Part shown: one piece after another, positions 50,101 to 64,000 of the stretch
How positions within the stretch are numbered: the first letter of the stretch is position 1
Layout: each line of letters begins with the position of its first letter
Assembly: GCA_903813345.2 (NCBI GenBank)
Contig: CAIIXF020000011.1
Coordinates: 9,026,842 to 9,090,841 of the forward strand
Source of the DNA: Owenia fusiformis
Lineage: Eukaryota > Annelida > Polychaeta > Sabellida > Oweniidae
Direction of reading: 5' to 3'
DNA length: 64,000 nucleotides
Translations under genes and position numbers: made by a program
Notes under the pieces: generated by a model
Told to the model about the DNA's origin: nothing
The model's database searches: none
The model's input: the letters and a program-made list of their open reading frames with translations, nothing else

Positions 50101-53100
50101 CTCCCAAATAATAAGAATGGTAACCATTCTTATAGAAAATAATTGTAAAAATCTTTAGTTTTCCTGAAATAAAGTGTGCACTTTGGGGATTTTTAGAAAA
50201 TAGACATGAAAAGGAATGACATAACCCAGAAAATTCTAAAATTTAAACTATTTTTTTTAGACTGCTCGCTAGATCTGCTTCTCTCTTAAAGCTATAATAA
50301 CAGTTATTATACATACTGTAATTTTAAAACAAGGCATTAACATGACAAAATGTCACCACCTAGTTGCTCACAATATTATGAGTTCAATCTTAGTCAGATT
50401 TGAATTTCTTAGACCTTGTAGATGATTTTGAAAAAATAAATTGGTCAATTTGAAGCAAGTTGTAAAAGGACCTTTTTTGACCCTGAGAAGGTCATTGAAG
50501 GTGGAATCTCAAATCTTAAGTCAGATTTGAACTTCTGAGAACTTGTAGATGATTTTGAAAAAAAATTGGTCAATTGGAAGCAAGATGAAAAAAGACCTTT
50601 TTGACCTTGAGAATGTCATAAAAGGTCAAATCTTTTTTGACCTTGTGAATGCCATTGAAGGTCAAATCTATAGTCAGATTTAAACTTCTGATAACTTGTA
50701 GATGATTTTGAAAAAAATTGGTCAATTTGAATTAGCACAATGAAGAAAAACCTTTTTGACCTTTTTTGACCTTGAGAAGGTCATTGAAGGTCAAATCTCA
50801 AATCTTAAGTCAGATTTGAACTTCTGATAACTTGCAGATGATTGGAAAAAAAGAATTGGTCAATTTGAAGTAAGTTGAAAAAATACCTTTTTGACCTTTT
50901 TTGACCTTGAAAAGGTCATTAAAGGTCAAATCTTAAATATAAAGTCAGATTTGAACTTCTGCAAACATGTAGATGATTTCGAAAAAAATGAAGTCAGTCT
51001 AAACAGTATTTGTTAAGTGATTGGAAGTTGTAAGAATTTGTTAAAGACGCCGATCGCCAACCACCAACCATCAAAAAACAACAACAATCATCCTATTTAT
51101 AGGTTCAGGTTATTTAATCATTGCCAAAGGATAATCGCAATATTGTGGTCAACTATGGGATGATTCTGTTTATCCTTTAATATTTGTTATTTATATATTC
51201 ACAAAGTAGTTTAACATTTTCTTCGAGTATCTGGACATTTTCAGGTGATATTTGAAATTCTCCTTCATAAAAAGAGCTGCTTGTAATAACATTATTTTTC
51301 TTTATTCCAATTTTTGATTTTCCTGTGGCGTTGATACAAATAAGTATATGTACAACTATTTTTAATTAAAACCCAATAATTCAGTTCAGGGATTGATCAA
51401 TTTGTAATTGCGTTTAAATCATTATTGATTTTTGTAAATATGTGTATGCTGTAATAAAACATAACATAACATACTTTATTAGGCTGTTAGTTATCCACTG
51501 GTAAAATATGGAATATGACAGCATTTTTATTTCAATAAACATATACAATAAACATATGAGTCTACCAAGGACCTCAACATACACACGTACATGAAACAAC
51601 TGTAAAAAAGGATTTTCATTTTTCAATCATTTTAATTTACAACCAACCAATCAATGTGAAGCGCAGGGGAAAAGTTCATGTTGAGAAGCAACTTGACATT
51701 GCAACCGTCAGTAAAAAATGTTTTTGCATCGATTTGCCTTTTAGCAATTTCTCATATGTGCCATTTATAGACACAACCCTTGATTGAACTCTTACGGCAT
51801 CAATAAATCAATAGAAGTCAAGTACATTGAACTTTTTCATGGCCAGGTAGACTACTATTCAAATATTTACCAACTGCTTACTATTATTAGGGGAAATACG
51901 ACTTAATAAAAAGAGACAAATCTTTAATCCCAAACCACATCAATTATGTCTCTAGATCTTGTTAACATTAATCCGTGGTTTTGGTTGAATAAGAAGTGCT
52001 TACTTCAAATATGCGCAGGGCTTTAGCAAGTGCCCCAACCTCTTCATGTGTAGAGAAGACAAGGCTTGTAGATCCTTCAGTATCTTTCTCTGGCTGCAGG
52101 TAACCTGGATGGTTCCCCGATGTCTGAAACACAAATAATAGATTTTAGTATTCCCATGGGTGATCTACTCAAATGTTTGCAATGTATCTCTATTTAACCA
52201 AACTCTCTTCAATTCAAAAACTTGAAAAAGAAATACAATTTACATTCAAGAAAGTTAAGAATTTTAATGCTAACTTAAGTTGTTATCTGGAAGAGGTATT
52301 AATAAGCTTAACCACTCTTTCACTGATACCTATTATATATGTTAAAAATATTGATCACAATATAACACCCAGGGGTTCAATAGAAAATAAAATGATTGAA
52401 ATACATTAGTTTTAAATTTAACAAGAAAACATATTTCCTTTCTCCAATGCAAAAGTTACTAGATATAGTATATGTTTTCAAACAGGGTAAGATGAATGGT
52501 GTAATCACCCTTATGTATGTTTGTAAAACCATTTTGAGGGTGGAGACACAAGTTAGACAGACAAGTAATATACTACAGTTTGGATTATGATTTGGGATGG
52601 TTTGGGTTTGTTTTCCTTATGACCAATGTACTCTTAGATGTATTCTTTTTGGAAAAATCTACATTTCCTTCTGGCTAAAATAGCTACATTAACCTGCTTT
52701 ATGGACATTAAGAACAAGTGTTGAAGTATATGTTGAAGCACAAAACTATTTTTTTCTTCTTTTCTCAAAAACCATATGTTTGATGAGAAAACAATAAATT
52801 AATTTTGGAAATATTAGCTTTAAATGTATTTCATAAGTTATGACTGACAAAAACATAAAAATGTTGTTTGGAAATTAGTAGATGAAGTGAATGCGAAAAG
52901 AACAAAACAAATTCTCAGAAGATTTCCCCGGCGGGATGATATCAGAATCAGCGGGATGATATCAATGATATCAAACCTGATATCCAACTAATTCTGATAT
53001 CATCCCTATCCCAAATATGTGATTTATCACTTGGTATATCGATATATCTGATATTGCTCTGATCATGGTATGAATGGTAATATCATAAAAATGAGTTACA

Positions 53101-56100
53101 TGTACATTATACACTGTGTTAAACTTTTCACCCAGTATGTGACAATGCATGATGAATGATTTATTTGATCAGTTTAACAAACAACTACTGAATGAACCAG
53201 ATCAAGGTTAGCAACTAATAGTTCAATGCGACCATGAAATAATAGTTAATCTTCAATAATGCACGTAGTCCCTTAAACTTTTTTTCTTAATATTCTTTCA
53301 AACTTTATTCCAGGCAAACTAAACATTTGAAAATCAATTTAATGTATCCAATTTTCTATATTCTTTTTCTATTTTCTATATATCAATATTCCTTATTTGG
53401 GAGAATTTATACAATTGTGCAGTTCACCATTAAAGATATCACACATTGTTAAGTAGATAATATAATGTATTTGAGATTGGCAATTATACATTGGTATCAG
53501 TTAATTATATATTATGTCACCCCTTGTATATCTTTGTTGTATAAAAAAGCTATACAATAGGAATTAGGCATCTTTCTGCTAATAGTTTGTGATATTGGAA
53601 TTGTTGATGAAGCCACACATTTTACCTGCATAACATAAAGCATAGGCCTTATCATAAGTCTGAACATAAGTGGCAATTCATTTCTACCAGATAAAGGATG
53701 ATTACACAATATAGAACAGATCCAATGATAGGATAGACTTGATAAGATAACATCCCAACCAAGCTCAGCTAAGATTATGCCAATCAAATATGGGTTTATG
53801 CCAATCAAATATGGGTTTATGTTATCAGAAAGATTACCACAGACTTATGATATTGAGTATGCAATAGAAATCTGCCTACAATTTGTATTATAATTGGATC
53901 AGAAGATTAAAAGTCTGAGGTTTTATGTAATCATACAGTAGAAATTGCATTCACAACCAAGGAATTCTATGAGCTTGGAATCAGAATACATTTAAGGCCA
54001 CTACAATATATTTCTCAATTTTGGGAGACAGTGGTTTTTCATTTCTACTGATTTTATCTACTCTCCCATGGAGTTCTGTCTTTGAAGAATTCTGGATACA
54101 ACAAGGGTATTATTGCACAATAATAAAACTCATCTTAGAAATGGTCTTAGTGTTTGAATGTTACAATCAAATATCAAAAGCTGCCAACTCTTAGGGTATG
54201 GAATTAATTTAACAAAAATTCCATAGTCATATTATGCAATTCACTTCATTGTTCCTGAGGAACTCAAGTTATGTTAACATTAATGAACTATTAACAACCA
54301 AAACAATTACAAATACCCTGGCAACAACAAAATTGAGCACTGCATTTACGAGAGGGCCATTTGCAAAAATCTTAACATAATTTGCAGTAGCACTACTGCT
54401 AAAGAGAGAATCAGATCTAGCGAGCAGGCCAACAAAAAATTTGTTTCAATTTTAGAATATTTCTGGCTCATGTCATCAATTGTCATGTCTATTTTCTAAA
54501 AATCACCAAAGTGCACACTTTATCTCAGGAAAACATTTTTACATTAATGTATTATTAAACATTATTCACCCATTTTTGCACTTTGAATCCATGATAACTT
54601 CATCAATTTATTACATATCGTGAATCTGTTGTGAGATATTGTATTTGAGATTGTAAGGAATAGATTGGTAGGTCAATTGTACATGTTGCTTTTATTTTTG
54701 TCACCCCTATAGATCTGATTCTGCCTTTAAGTTCTAACATTATATGCATTCAATAAAATCCAAACAACGCTACAAATATTGATTCTGCAGTATTTGGCTT
54801 TCCAATAACTAGAACCCGTCTCAATGACCTAAATATGACCTGGCCTTTTGAATGATCTCATTTATTAAAGTGGTAGCAAAGAAGAAATGTTTTCAATGTT
54901 CTCTCACAATCCTTTTAATATTAATTTTATTCCATTCAATTTTATTAACTTTAAAAAAGAAATGAGATATCCAATCAAATATGGAAGTTAAACTGAATAA
55001 CAGATTTGAAGGTATCATCTGAATTGAAAAATAGAACTGTTGCTATTTTCAAATTCTTTATTTTAGAGGATGGATTATCATGAAATAAAATGCCACAGAA
55101 TGTTGTGCAATTGAAAAATAAAGTTAAATTTTTGAAAGTTACATATACTCCTTCTCTTATCTCTATACTATATAGTATTGTGCCTTTAAAATTGACTCTC
55201 TCTTACTTAGTAATACACTGTACATATAGATAGTCATATTACAAAATATGTCATCAGAATTCAAGAATCAAGTATATATATATGTTCATGAGGGTTCTCT
55301 TAAAACCCCATGGGGTATTATAGGGCAGGATATGATGAAATATTTGATGAACTATAGTACATGGGAAAATTAGGTTTATTTCCCACATGTTCAAACACTG
55401 TACTTCATTACATATATGCACTTTATGAACTAGATTTATTAAACTCCAGGGCACCTTACTATAGTCATAATTAATCAAACTTTCAATTACTTCTTATTAA
55501 TATGTTTAACTTTCATTTAAAGGTTATTTACTACTGGCCCAGCTTGACATTATCAAAAGGAAAAATATGTTTGTTGAAACTTAACATTTTCTTAGTTTTA
55601 TCATACTTACATTGAATATAAAAATGCACATGTATATGCAAATAGCTGAAAGAAATATGTTCTCATACCCAATAATTGGTCAGCTAATCCTTGTTTGGTA
55701 GTAAATATATGAAATGAAAACAGAAACCAGCTACCATAAGAATGAATTGCCAATCAGATTGGAATTATATATAAGTTTATTTAATAGTACTTATATAGCC
55801 TAAATCGAACTTTAACAAGTTGCTATTACTGACACTGGGGTTGGCACAATTATTTGAGACACTCAATTGTCATTAACACACAAATATTGGTACTTTTGAC
55901 TGAAACATATTTGCCTGCTTTAGGTTGCGGTGTTAGTTAACAGAAAATGACAAAACAAAAAATGCCAAAACCATGCTGGATTTTTAAAAAATTTTGTACC
56001 AAGATAACAGAGTTCTGTTCTGACCTCCAGTAAGTTTAACTAGTTCCACATATCATTTACATGACCAGGAACACAATGGAAATGGTCAAAATGACCCTAA

Positions 56101-57570
56101 ACATGATGAAATACCCTTTTCAGCCCTCTGAAAATGTGATTGAAAAATAGCTAAAATTAGGTACTCAGGAAAGGTCACTGAACAGAATCTTTTGATTTTT
56201 TAATGAAATGTGCCCAATATATACTAAATGAAAAACTTTAGAAAATTTGATATCATTCTTAGAAAAAGAAAAAAAATGAAAAAAAACTGAATTGAAAATC
56301 GATCTATTTTCCAAGTACAGTAATTATTGTTTCAGACAATTTTTTTAAAATTTCAGATTTCAAGGTTTCTTTACCATGGAAGTTAATGAGAGGAAAAATG
56401 GGACTGAAAAGTGTTGGCCAAGTTTTCAGCTATACATGGGAAATGGTCCAAATTATATCACAAGGTCCTAATTATTACACAATTGTCCTAAATAGCTGAA
56501 ACCATTCTGATACTCATAGCATCTTTCTGTTTCACCTGAAACATGCGATCAACACCATTTCTCCAAATCTTAGTGATTTATCCGTATATTTACAAATATC
56601 TCTTAATTTTTTTTGTTTACTTCGCTTTTGTCATAGATGTGTATGCGCAAGAAGTGAAACTCGTCTGACAAAGTTTTACCCCTAGTCTATATCCTATAGA
56701 CTGAATTTCCTGAGAATATTTTCATTCCAAATTTCAAAAAATTTCAGACTAGAGGATAAAGTCTAGTTTTACCCCCTCCAAATAAAGACAGAAAAGCAAG
56801 AGAATCCTGAATAATGTATATTGTGTTGATATTTCCATGTAAAGTAAGGTTTAACTGTACATGTATACAGAACAGTCCATAACTCTTTTAGTCCTATTCT
56901 AAATGCTCCATCTGCTGCTCTTTGAATAAACTTGAAATGCATATTTGGAAAAGAGAATCATCACAGAGGGCATGGGCGTAGCCAGGGGGGTGCGATGGGT
57001 GCGATCGCACCCTCCCCCATAACCTTTGAAAATATGACCATTGGATAGAGGAAGAACAGAGCTTTAAAATGCTTTTTATTTGAAGCTTCTAGCTCAATTT
57101 TGAAGGAAGTTGCATCAATTTTTGTAAAATTCAAAAGAAATCTTAATTTTTTGTGTTGCTTATGCCAAAATCGCACCCCCCCTGACCGAAAACTGAAATT
57201 TTTTCGGCGATCGCACGCACCCCCCCCCCCTGACTGAAAGCTGGCTACGCCCCTGGAGGGTGTGAGTTGGAACAAATGTCTCAAAAGCCAAACAATGTTT
57301 GTCAAGCATTTTCCATCTCATTGATCATCACAGTGACACTGCAGACTGTGCCTTTAAATTTTCAAAATGTAAACAAGAGCACACGCTAAACATATTGCAA
57401 CTTATTGGAATAAATCTATTATTTCATTCAAATCTACGTAGTCTGAATCATAGAATACATGTTTATGCATATCATTGCAAATCATGACATCAATCAAATA
57501 ACTATAAAGGTCTTACCGAGGTTCCGTTTTCCAAGCGTGGCTTCTTGCTCCTGAATTCAGCATCCATCAT
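38110..57570 (-). CDS. PAH: Phenylalanine hydroxylase (complete, 14 coding exons, 468 aa)
   Basis: Exons in transcript order: 57570-57517, 52123-52004, 49513-49420, 49268-49170, 46693-46605, 44460-44393, 44221-44171, 42580-42435, 41291-41156, 40710-40584, 40376-40281, 39949-39816, 39121-39006, 38186-38110. All have AG/GT sites and matching phases; the total is 1407 bases. The enzyme hydroxylates phenylalanine to tyrosine using tetrahydrobiopterin, iron and oxygen in the cytosol. An ACT regulatory domain spans about residues 38-100 ([20 protein letters not shown], then [10 protein letters not shown]). The catalytic core runs from [15 protein letters not shown] to about 430. Iron ligands are His290, His295 (HELLGH) and Glu335 (VEFGLC), exactly five more than human 285, 290 and 330. 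[20 protein letters not shown] and [15 protein letters not shown] favour PAH over tryptophan hydroxylase. A short tail for tetramerisation ends at TAG 38110. Confidence 0.93.
38256..38533. mobile_element. MITE of the same terminal family (CAGTGGCGTAACCAGG)
   Basis: Ends CAGTGGCGTAACCAGG and CCTGGTTACGCGCCTG are inverted, with ATATT duplicated at 38251-38255 and 38534-38538. 278 bases, inside the last intron of PAH. No coding capacity. Confidence 0.75.
39968..40135. repeat. 32-bp imperfect tandem repeat in a PAH intron
   Basis: About five units of GACCTTGCTGGGTCATCCTA plus TGAACAATGTTG, with increasing divergence to the right, between exons at 39816-39949 and 40281-40376. Confidence 0.65.
40281..40710 (-). 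CDS. PAH: PAH iron-site exons (10 and 11)
   Basis: Exon 40710-40584 encodes [20 protein letters not shown] and [20 protein letters not shown], holding both iron-binding histidines. Exon 40376-40281 begins [11 protein letters not shown], with the iron-binding glutamate. All residues needed for catalysis in aromatic amino-acid hydroxylases that I can check here are intact. Confidence 0.93.
41417..41826. mobile_element. 410-bp MITE with perfect 22-bp inverted ends
   Basis: The left end begins CACACCGGAATAGCCTGACA and its exact 22-base inverse ends at 41826. GGTGT occurs directly outside both ends (41412-41416 and 41827-41831), consistent with a 5-base target duplication. Non-coding; in a PAH intron. 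Confidence 0.8.
42854..44058 (-). mobile_element. Mariner-like element, copy 2, interrupted by a MITE
   Basis: It matches copy 1 (31565-32523) over its length: the block with CAATCAATATTTTCAGATAT at 43206-43225 and its inverse near 43990-44010, and the same decayed transposase on the minus strand. The left arm is split by the 307-base MITE at 42874-43180. Its right end TTTTTGAAACACCATG is followed by TA. Confidence 0.7.
42874..43180. mobile_element. MITE of the GGGCGTAGC family, nested in mariner copy 2
   Basis: Ends CATGGGCATAG and CTACGCCCATG are inverted. TATAC is duplicated at 42869-42873 and 43181-43185. Removing it restores the alignment with mariner copy 1, which confirms both ends. 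Confidence 0.8.
44905..46540. repeat. 38-bp minisatellite, about 43 copies
   Basis: The unit TCTAGCACTACATGTCAACA plus CCTACAGGGTGGTTAGAG repeats through 1.6 kb. Variants (GTGGTTAAAG, AGAGTGG, CATACAG) are distributed in blocks, which indicates higher-order duplication. It ends about 65 bases from the PAH exon at 46605-46693. A mariner-type end (CAGGGTGTTCCAAAAG near 44735) stands just before it. Confidence 0.92.
46700..49169. other. PAH intron between exons 4 and 5
   Basis: About 2.5 kb without recognisable genes. It holds the 21-bp repeat at 47530-47735 and a short GTGTACAATAAAGGTCATT-type repeat of three to four units near 48680-48735. Otherwise nothing is seen. Confidence 0.6.
47530..47735. 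repeat. 21-bp minisatellite, about ten copies
   Basis: The unit TGAAGAAACATTTGCCATTAC (written as 20+1: TGAAGAAACATTTGCCATTA, C) repeats with few changes. Since 21 is divisible by three, open frames with a 7-residue period appear on both strands. These are repeat artefacts inside a PAH intron. Confidence 0.85.
49943..50288. repeat. ~345-bp dispersed repeat, copy 1
   Basis: It opens with AGAATCAGATCTA and closes near GCTCGCTAGATCTG. Its internal blocks AAAGTGTGCACTTTGG and AATAGACATG occur inverted in the copy at 54408-54726. There is no coding capacity. Confidence 0.55.
50330..51075 (-). repeat. Second, inverted copy of the dispersed tandem-array element
   Basis: CATGACAAAATGTCACCACC at the start is the inverse of the end of the copy at 28177-29110. 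The internal units carry the reverse complement of the same words (GACCTTGAGAAGGTCATTGA). It sits in a PAH intron (49514-52003). Confidence 0.7.
54408..54726. repeat. ~320-bp dispersed repeat, copy 2 (inverted)
   Basis: GAGAATCAGATCTAGCGAGC at the left and AGATCTGATTCTG at the right enclose the inverse of the copy at 49943-50288. Both lie in PAH introns. The short inverted termini (AGAATCAGATCTA) suggest a MITE. Confidence 0.55.
55928..56390. repeat. Solo arm of the TTAA fold-back element
   Basis: The sequence from ACAGAAAATGACAAAACAAA to the ATTGTTTCAGACAATTTTTT block matches one arm of the element at 58430-59186 with scattered differences. The second arm is missing. GTTAA precedes it, so the same TTAA target may apply. 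Confidence 0.75.
56971..57255. mobile_element. MITE of the same terminal family near the PAH first exon
   Basis: Ends CATGGGCGTAGCCAGG and GCTGGCTACGCCCCTG are inverted, with GAGGG duplicated at 56966-56970 and 57256-57260. C- and G-runs lie near the ends. It lies in PAH intron 1, about 260 bases from the first exon. Confidence 0.8.
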
Positions 57571-58022
57571 TGCGCGAAATGAAACTTAAATAATGGGAGT
57601 GGTTATTTCTCGACTTTTCATTGGATAAGAACCTGTCATTTTGCCCTTCAAATATCCAATTATAACCTTGAACCTGATATGAAAATAGTTCAAATTACTC
57701 CGAACTGAAATTTATGTTACTTTGAATTTCAAGAGATACCAATGAGAGGAAAAATGTTAATCAATTATGCACATTCCCGGGAATTTCTGCGCTAGACGAA
57801 ACAAATTCGATCTTTAAAATGGAGGTATATACAACACAGTCTGATTATTTTCTAGAATATTGTAAAAAGATGTAAAAGCTCGATAATTGTAATTTGCTTT
57901 TTTGTTTTCACTATCTCAATCTCGTATGAGAAAGTTATGTTCATAATTCCAGATAAATTTACTTGTCTCTTTTAGTTTTGATCAATGCTACATCTGGACT
58001 GTGTACATCAACCATTTTCAGC
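57571..58022. promoter_or_regulatory. Shared PAH / PSMA1 promoter region
   Basis: The two start codons, on opposite strands, are about 450 bases apart. CCAAT occurs on the plus strand at 57739-57743 and on the minus strand at 57620-57624. I see no clear TATA box at a suitable site for either gene. Transcription start sites are unknown, so the division between 5' untranslated regions and promoter cannot be placed. Confidence 0.6.
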
Positions 58023-61453
<3,431 letters not shown>

Positions 61454-62562
61454 GTAAGTTTTTAAATCTTCTTCATTCATCATTCAACAGGGTGTTTCAT
61501 ATTGACTGTCCCCATCAATCACCAATCTTAGATGGCATACCTCCATGTGTAATATATCACTTGAAAGCTTGTTCAATTCTTGCAGCAACTTGATTTAACT
61601 CTGCAGCTTTTACAACTTGTAGCATATCAATACAAAAGGTGTCTTTTTGGATCTATGACCTTTTCTATATAAGTGGAAATATAGCTGGCATTGTGGGTGT
61701 TGATAGGGCCATTATACATGTAAATGTATTGGAAGAGTCACTTAATTTCTTGATTCCCTACATACATCTTAGCCCAGTCAATAATGGCTCGATAGTTCGC
61801 GATCATATATATTCTTAGATTTTTGGCACATAGACTAATATGGACATTCTAAAAATTTTGATCCGCATTGCCAAGCGCGGATCGCACTCCTTCTTGGTGA
61901 AAATCCAAGATGGCCGCCAAAATTGCCGACAATTATATAATATTCCTTTGATAATTTTTTTCCTTCCTTTTTTTCAATAAAATGTGGTTAATTAGTATTT
62001 TTCAACATCAATTTATAATATTTCTACCCTAAAAAATATTTAAATTATCTAAAAAGAAGATTTTGGTTGTTCATTCCCTCCATTTTTAAGATTTCGTCCA
62101 AATTTTCGATAAATCATTAAAATATGTACATTTCATATATACTGTAGTACTGTACCGATCATATCTCTATCCTTTTTTCATCAGAATATATTAGGTTTGT
62201 ATGTTTTAGTAGAAACTGATTCCTTTCCAAACAATATTTAGATAAACACATAATGAAGAATATCTCCCATAGCGCCACCTATTGGTGAAATTGTTCAAAA
62301 TCAAAACTGTGTTTATAATATATTGAACTGTTGAAGGAAGCATATGTAATAGTTTGGAGAGCCAAGATTTGATCTGTATCATGTACCATGCATAATAAAA
62401 AACTATTCTATAGTATTATTTTACAGTAAAATGCCAACTCTAAGATGTCAACCATATAAATTTGGGGGGGGGTAAATAGGGGTTATCTTGCATCTTATAT
62501 AGTATTACCATATTTAAACCCTTACTTTAGTTATTCTAATGAATACTCGATCTCCATTACAG

Positions 62563-63450
62563 GCACACAATGATGTGCATACTAGAGCAGCCTTCAAGCT
62601 GGTACATCTTGATGGGAAACCCTGCTTCTGACAACCACACTTTACCAATGGTTGACTAGCATCAGCCATCTGCTTTAATGTAGTCCTGTGTGGCTTCTAA
62701 GTGTTGTCTCTTGGCTCTGTTCTCCAGCCCCAGTTCTTTGGAGATGGAATGATACCCAGGGAATGATAGGACTTGGTTTGTTAAACTGACCCCAGATATG
62801 TACACCTTGGTACAATGCTCCCTTGCAGTGTTGCATTAAGGCGTCAGCTGTTGGAGGAATGTGGTCAACAATGAAGTAGTCTTCTGTAAAAATGTATTCT
62901 TCCTTGCAGTGTTGATTGAGGTGTCATTGCTGAATTTATCATACAGCAAAATAACATTAATAAAGGATCATCTATTAGACTGAGGAGTGCATTCATCAGT
63001 TGTGAAAATGAGTTTCATCTGTCCCATGCTATAATTCTGCCCCTGCTTCCATGGAATCCAGGTGTAACTTGTCAATGAGTGGAATAATGGCAGACATAGA
63101 CTTTTTGAGGCCCAATGGAATTCGCCATTTCATGTGCTGCCAAGTACCTGAAGTGTCTCCCTTTGTCAAATCCAACTCATATTGGTTCATTCAGAAAAAT
63201 GTGTTGATTGTGTGCAAGGTTATTTGTCTTTGGTGGATTGTTTTTTGTGGATTGACACATGACATCCTGATCAAAGGTTGCGAGAAGTCTTTTTCGTTCA
63301 TGAATAATTATATTGCTCACATTTGCAGTAAGGATTTGAAACAGTTCTCTCTTGTTTTACTCCAAGCACAAACAATCTTTCCAGTTTCTAGGTAGGGAAT
63401 TTTCAGGATAAATATGCCTCCTTTTACTGTTTCCTCTCTTATTTCTTACA
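62563..63450 (-). pseudogene. Degenerate copy of a multicopy invertebrate protein gene (probably transposon-borne)
   Basis: Read on the minus strand with several frame changes and stops, in order: LPRNWKDCLCLE near 63390, KGRHFRYLAAHEMANSIGP near 63130, IPPTADALMQHCKGALYQGV near 62860, SPKNWGW near 62730, and a cysteine-rich end KCGCQKQGF then LKAALVCTSLC near 62600. This order (RYIAAHEI, IPPT-ALxQH, SPxxWGW, C-terminal Cys cluster) is that of a large uncharacterised family with many copies in invertebrate genomes, as I recall it. The conserved LTGCDTVS segment is unreadable here. No intact frame remains, so it is inactive. Confidence 0.6.
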
Positions 63451-64000
63451 CCAGACTCTAAACTGTTACATGTAGTTTCATAACTGTCCAAAACAATATC
63501 TAGATGGTATGATTTCGTTCATGTCATGTGCCTTGTTGTTTTAGTCAATTTAGTTTACCTTAATGAATTCACCAAGCACTGATTGGTATGTTGCATTAAA
63601 TTGGTTCATGTCACGGATAAAACTGGTAGCCACCTTGACTAGTTTGTGTGATTGAGTATAAAAAGGCATGGCAACAACTCAGAAAGGGTATCTTTGTATA
63701 GGCTGAAGTTGCCCTCTCAAAAGTTTAAGATCCATTACCATCCACCAGAACTTAAATTGGGAAGAGCCATTCAGCTGGGACTGTTTTTTCACTCAGTCAT
63801 CCAACTCAAACTGAGGTTATTCATCAATATCACAGCACAAACAATGTGTCTCACAGGCTTTTTGTCAAGAATATAAAGACTACAGGCAGTTATATGATGT
63901 GCTCTACAAGTTAGTGCGAGATGGTTAACTTTGATAAAAGAATCAGCTGTACCAGATGTGGCTATGCCAGCTTGAGAGAGGGAGATTATCCATCCAGGGT

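Larger units (their letters stand above)
52124..57516. other. PAH intron 1 (5.4 kb)
   Basis: No genes. Apart from the repeats listed separately (54408-54726, 55928-56390, 56971-57255) it holds a small inverted repeat with 16-base arms (GGGATGATATCAGAAT at 52933-52948, inverse at 52991-53006). It also has a 21-base direct duplication near 53775-53815. Confidence 0.6.

Noticed and set aside
56961-57305. 114-codon minus-strand frame near PAH exon 1
   Set aside because: It spans the MITE at 56971-57255, including its C/G runs, and has no homology that I recognise.
38110-57570. Tryptophan or tyrosine hydroxylase instead of PAH
   Set aside because: Tail and core residues ([49 protein letters not shown]) match PAH better than the two neuronal hydroxylases. 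The regulatory region is short like that of PAH.
62563-62631. Possible last exon of PSMA1 (acceptor at 62561-62562, 22 codons and a stop)
   Set aside because: It joins in phase, but the product bears no resemblance to the PSMA1 sequence expected after GYD. It is antisense to the cysteine-rich end of the degenerate minus-strand gene. A chance acceptor is more likely.
63051-63395. 114-codon plus-strand frame
   Set aside because: The recognisable motifs of this stretch are on the opposite strand; this frame is their shadow.

Overview
The window is AT-rich metazoan nuclear DNA. The evidence is many small phase-consistent exons bounded by GT/AG sites, long introns, convergent and head-to-head genes, and dense transposon and minisatellite content. 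The repeat types (mariner-like elements with long TIRs, hAT-like MITEs, TTAA fold-backs, and a degenerate copy of a multicopy protein seen in many invertebrates) suggest a marine invertebrate. The species cannot be named from sequence alone. None of the open frames longer than 130 aa is a real protein; the long ones lie in minisatellites.

Three genes are supported. (1) Plus strand, 128-27616: the 3' 19 coding exons (879 codons plus stop) of an ECT2L-like Rho guanine-nucleotide exchange factor. Its order is a DUF4347-like N-terminal block, a Dpy-30-like helix pair, a charged linker, a Dbl-homology (RhoGEF) domain and a PH-like C-terminus. The 5' end lies left of the window. (2) Minus strand, 57570-38110: a complete 14-exon phenylalanine hydroxylase gene (468 aa) with ACT regulatory domain, catalytic domain with intact iron ligands, and C-terminal tail. 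(3) Plus strand, 58023 onward: PSMA1 (20S proteasome alpha-6), of which five exons (138 aa) are visible; the rest probably lies right of 64000. ECT2L-like and PAH converge tail to tail across about 10.5 kb. PAH and PSMA1 are head to head, with start codons about 450 bp apart, so probably share a promoter region.

Repeats fill most of the rest. The first ECT2L intron in the window (237-16411) holds a roughly 14.5-kb structure. Diverged inverted repeats near 425-775 and 14600-14981 enclose seven cassettes built from a ~478-bp module, AGGTCA-rich leaders, hairpins and two kinds of simple repeat. It is followed by a 55-bp minisatellite. Other introns carry an internally deleted mariner-like element with 186-bp TIRs, a 54-bp tandem repeat that copies a splice donor, and a 38-bp minisatellite of about 43 units. 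The intergenic region contains a 5.5-kb element with ~1.07-kb TIRs and a nested mariner remnant, a hAT-like MITE with a near-perfect 8-bp target duplication, and a ~37-copy 28-bp minisatellite. A MITE family with 5-bp target duplications occurs three times, once inside a second mariner-like copy. The right end holds a degenerate minus-strand copy of a multicopy invertebrate protein gene.

The three genes have no evident common pathway (Rho signalling, aromatic amino-acid metabolism, protein degradation). The most unusual features are the 14.5-kb cassette array, the splice-donor-carrying repeat in the RhoGEF exon, and the Dpy-30-like segment in a RhoGEF.
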